Origin: Stratiolaelaps scimitus
Lineage: Eukaryota > Arthropoda > Arachnida > Mesostigmata > Laelapidae
Direction: 5' to 3'
Assembly: GCA_019614645.1 (NCBI GenBank)
Contig: JABWDB010000004.1
Span: forward strand, 7,688,001-7,752,000
DNA: 64,000 bases
Shown piece after piece: positions 59,901-64,000 of this stretch. How positions within the stretch are numbered: the stretch's first letter is position 1; each line of letters opens with the position of its first letter. The notes beneath the pieces were generated by a model that was given only the letters and a program-made list of their open reading frames with translations, was not told the DNA's origin and searched no databases. Made by a program: the position numbers and the translations under genes.

Positions 59901-62900
59901 ATTAGATATTCAAACACAAAACCAATGAGTATGATACACGTATATGCAGTAATTTAGGCAGAACGTTTTGAAAAAAAGACGAGTTATCTGGCACATAAAA
60001 TGCGCCTAAATGCTATCACTGATGCGTCTCTTCTATTTATCCACTGCCTCTATTGAGCCTGTGGAGAAACTCCAAGATTGGTGCCATTAGACCATGTCCT
60101 GTTGCAGTAAGATACGCTGTGGCTATGGCGGCTAGTAATTTGTCGCATATGAGGCCATGATGAACATTGATGTGATGGGGAATGTCCTTCAACATGAACT
60201 AACTTGCGCTAGTGGGGGGCAACATTTCACCTCGGCGTTTTCGTTGGCGCTGTCCAGGGGAAAAAGGGAGAGAAATCTGTGTTATTTCAGCATTATTACC
60301 GCTCATAGAGAACAACTGTTCGCCCCGATAGCGTCTCTTCGATTAGGCTACGATTTTCCTTCAACATTTCTTCTTAGTTACAACAAGTATTTTCACGTAT
60401 TTCGATTGCCATTATGATCTGCTTATGCTGATGTACCACAGTGTTAAAGATCAGAACGATAGTGGTGCGGGCAACGCAAATCTAGCAACGTATCCTAATC
60501 ACTAGTGTACTCGCTAGCATATATCCGTTCACGCTAGGCGATAGCAGGAGACGTACCTTCTTCTATATATTAGTACTGCGTTACCTTCCGATAGATCTCT
60601 AGGCAATTCGAGATTGCCCTGTGCCGGTAGGCAATATTAGGTTGTGCGTTGATAACGGCTGGCGACTGGTGATGTTTTAGGGGAAACGCCGCTACCCCAA
60701 GAAGGGAAGTTATTGATTGATCTGGTTTCAGTGCTGCCAGCCGTTGCCCGCTAACCCCGTCTAGTGCTTAGAAGTATTGGCCGAGAGTGGACGACATGGT
60801 GAAGGAGAAGTTCAATTTTGGCCATGCTTAAAAATAGGTAGACGTTTATAGAACGACGACGACGACTGTCGGTAGATGGGCTACCTCTTCGGCAGTGGTC
60901 GACTACGGCGGAAGCACACATCGTCGTCCATTTCTATGATTACACGTTTGCTCTTATATACTTCGGTCGTTTTCATTTTCGCTATGGTGCGCTATTGTAC
61001 AACTAGGCGAAATATCAGGGGATGGAAAATATAGCGATCGAAATGGCCGTCGCGAGATTGAGTACACGAAGTTGTAGTTAAGTAGTGCAGCAAAATAAAT
61101 TAATGGCACATAGACAGAGAGGCCGAATGAGAACGCTACGTAACCGTAGAAGAGATATCGGTCAAGTCGGTCCGCCAACAGACAGACGTGTGGTATCAAT
61201 CGAATTCTAAATTCAATTCAAATCATGGTTGTTTTTGTCGGAACTGCAATTTCACAATGCTTAAGTTCTCGGAGAAGGAGAAACGGATAAAAGTGTATGT
61301 AACACGTAATAATAAACGTGACTATAAAAGCCATACTAAAAGTTACATGAGTAGCGCAGTGTACAAAACCGAGCTAGTCTCTTGAGGCTATCCTATGCAG
61401 ATTATCATATTAATAATTAGTAATGTCTTGATGCAGACCTTTGTGAATTTGATTCCAGCCTTCGCTGCCAACCACAGCACTAAGAAACTCGTATGCATTC
61501 ATTCAAGGCCTAATCTTTCTTTACTTAAAATTAGCAGTTGTTCAGCGTCTGCTGAGCACAAGCACACTTGAAATGTATGCATAATATATGGCCATCCGTT
61601 CGATGCATTCAAACATATTGCCATTCGCAAAGTAATACGCAAGGTCACTGTCAATTAGCTGCGAGCACAGGAAGCTCAAACTGGACATTGTCGTCGGTAC
61701 ATCATCTAACATAACTTCGCTCAAATCTGCGAACAGACAATACAGTATCGATCCGAAGACTCTGAAGACGCACGTAGAAATACAACAAAAAAAAAAACAA
61801 AGAATACACCTAAATAAGAAAAATGAATATCAACGAATGCAAATCGAATTAATAAAGTTCATAGCATCACAATCAATCAGGTTAGGGGTGAATTGCAGTG
61901 GCATAATATCTAATCCGTATGAAACGATAAATAGCAAACAAGAAAAGCAGGGAAAAAAAGGAAGAAAGAAAAGAAGGGTGGTGATAAATGGAAATAAATA
62001 ACCGAATTTGATGAAGGCAGACCACAGACTTGAGGACAAAGGAATCATTTGGAGGATTATTAAATTTGTGAGAAAATCAAAAGGATCAAGACAAAAGGTA
62101 AGCTTTTAAGGCCTAGCGAAATTTATGTATGGAGGGAGCGAATCTAACAATAGCAGGTGTCGAGTTCCAAGTACAGGGCTTGGTGGGTGATCTTGGGAAG
62201 TATTTGAGACTATGGTGGGACGCTTGGTAGGGTGCTGCGACATCGGTGTGATGAAAGTTTCGAAGCAGATAAGCGGAAGAGGGCGGTACTGAAATAGATT
62301 GGGGGATATTGGAAATAGAGTAAGTATACATGAGTTTATATATATATAATATATATAAGACAGCCAACTGTAGGTGTAAAGTTGATTTAAAGTAAATATG
62401 CAGTGTGCTGACATGAGACGATTTGTACTGGTAGAATGAGGCAGCTGACGGAAGATAGGTCTGATTGTGCCACGTCGAATTACCTCTAACTGATATAATG
62501 GAGATTTGTACGTTGAATCACATAGCACAATGTCATATGAAATGACAGGGTTCAAAGAAAGCCTTATGAATATCTATTAAGCGAAGTTGCCGTGCAGATA
62601 ACTTTTTACCTCGGCAGCCGCATTTTGCAGTGTATCGGGTGTGATTGCTCGAATTGAAATGGAAAAGTTAAAGGGGGAATACGGGAGAATCGAAGAAATA
62701 TCATTGTTACGTGGGCCATTTAGGGGGGATATTGGTTTTAACCCATGCTAGCAAAATTATCGCAGAAAGTATTTGCTTTAAGGCTTGACCCAGGTAGAGT
62801 TGTAGCGCTTACAATGAATTTGGCATAATAGGCAATAATGTTTGGTAGGCCTATTAATAAAATTATTTACACATTTCCAGATTACAGGTGGAGAATTATT

Positions 62901-64000
62901 GACACAAAATCCAGCAAAATCTATTCTATCGGCAGACGCATGCTATGACGATCGAGTTTTACTGCGGAATAGTGATCAGATTTTCAAGCGAAGTTGTGTC
63001 GCTTTTGCAACACTCTTTCTTCTCAATCAACAATCAATTTTTGAGCAGAGCATTTAAGGGTGGGCTTGTGAATCTTGTAGGAGGATACTATCTTATAATG
63101 GGAAAGGTTGAATTATGTGCATTAAACAGTATAGGCATGCGAGGAGGGCACGACACTGAAGAGAAGTCTGGGGAAGGCAGAGTTGTGAAGAACTTTGTGA
63201 AATTTCTGGAGCTGAAGATGAGGCGTCTAATAGGAAGAGATGGCTTGGCTATGGGATCAGTAGAAAGATGATGTAAGGCAGCCAACACTGGGAAATGATC
63301 ACTTAATAAATTAACACTACATTAACAATTGGGAGAAGTCCATTAGATGAAAAGAATGATATATATTCGCTCGAGATTGAGTCTATTGTGGTTGTATTTA
63401 CATTGCGATCGCTAAGAACAATGAGCATCCTAGTAATTCCCAGTAAGATACCGTCATGGAAATTAAGTAAGGTCCACAACAGCTCCAGGGGTCAAAAGAG
63501 TAAGTATTGAAACCTTGAGGCAATAGCAAAAAACAATCACGACAACGGTACCAGCAACGATGCTCTGCTGCTCAAATCCTACGCTCAAAGTAGTAATTTT
63601 TAATATAGCTTAGGACACACATCACAGCCGCGATGTGGACACATGAAACATTGATCAAGGCAGATCAGCACAGGCTAGAGATTGATTAATCTCTACGATC
63701 GTTTACATGAGTCAATAAAGACGGTAGTGTAGGTGTAGGCAGATCTTGATGTGGAGGTCAAGATCAACACTGCCATGAATAGAGGGTAGATACTGTGGTG
63801 CGACTATTAAACAACCTTTGAGGAAGCACCAAGAGGTTATAACGAGAGATAAATAATATCCGCATGCAGAACAGTCACAAACAAAGCAAACTTACAGCAA
63901 TCGGAGAGAGAGTCTGCCTGCTTAAAAAGCAAATAATTGTGTAATTGGCATCGGAGAGCAGTAACACGCAAAATAATCAACTGTGACTCGTACAGACCGG
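59901..64000. other. AT-rich stretch without recognisable genes
   Basis: The first 250 bases may still be part of the reverse-transcriptase remnant. Beyond that, frames at 62106-62555 (minus, 149 aa) and 62842-63271 (plus, two overlapping) are the longest, but none has a recognisable motif. 61780-62100 is A-rich on the plus strand. Confidence 0.4.

Noticed and set aside
62106..62555. 149 aa minus-strand frame
   Set aside because: Part is encoded by a TA run (IYYIYIN), and there is no recognisable domain; a transposon remnant is possible but not shown.
1..64000. CRISPR arrays, operons, phage or plasmid genes
   Set aside because: No regularly spaced direct repeats, no closely packed co-directional genes and no bacterial-type signals; the window is clearly eukaryotic.

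Overview
This window is eukaryotic nuclear DNA that is poor in protein-coding genes. No operons, ribosome-binding sites, phage or bacterial genes, CRISPR arrays, rRNAs or credible intact tRNAs are visible. What is visible is a dense background of simple repeats, decayed DNA transposons (a Tc1-like element with long terminal inverted repeats and a mariner-like element), decayed non-LTR retrotransposons, and several copies of what looks like one tRNA-derived SINE family. This mix fits an arthropod; a mite or other chelicerate is my best guess, but it rests on general impression and not on a diagnostic gene.

The window is a mosaic of composition. GC-richer, pyrimidine- and triplet-repeat-rich blocks (about 1-9470, 14000-24700, 26020-33080, 34700-38800, 50270-55260) alternate with AT-richer blocks (about 9470-14000, 24700-26020, 33080-34700, 38800-47030, 55260-64000). 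The interval 47030-50270 is intermediate. Recognisable transposable elements are confined to the AT-richer blocks. In the GC-richer blocks I find only microsatellites, palindromes and long but low-complexity open frames that I do not believe are genes. Those blocks could hold UTRs, promoters or intronic regulatory DNA, but no exon can be supported by eye.

Mobile elements: a Tc1-like element at 11240-12022 with roughly 110 bp inverted ends and a broken transposase; a mariner-like element at 33193-33803 that keeps only the two ends of its transposase; a tRNA-derived SINE family with two near full-length copies (33811-34058 on plus, 56285-56525 on minus) and two fragments (10645-10736, with a perfect 16 bp target-site duplication, and 56658-56708); a decayed reverse transcriptase of CR1/L2/jockey type at about 44520-45640; a second, fainter reverse-transcriptase remnant at 59571-59900; and three copies of the 3' end of another retroelement (25690-25795, 41100-41335, 45660-45960, all minus).

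The most gene-like content is a tandem pair of intact, intronless, same-strand open frames at 57351-58217 (288 aa) and 58736-59527 (263 aa). They align with each other over nearly their whole length, with blocks such as RLLAAYW, PGDGY and LVAFSGTK in both, yet are strongly diverged, which argues that both were kept by selection. I do not recognise the family. The first has an arginine-rich N-terminus that the second lacks. Just upstream (55720-56233) are two overlapping protein-like frames that may be a frameshifted gene remnant. The pair lies between SINE copies and a reverse-transcriptase remnant. An orphan host family or a domesticated viral or mobile-element gene are both open possibilities.
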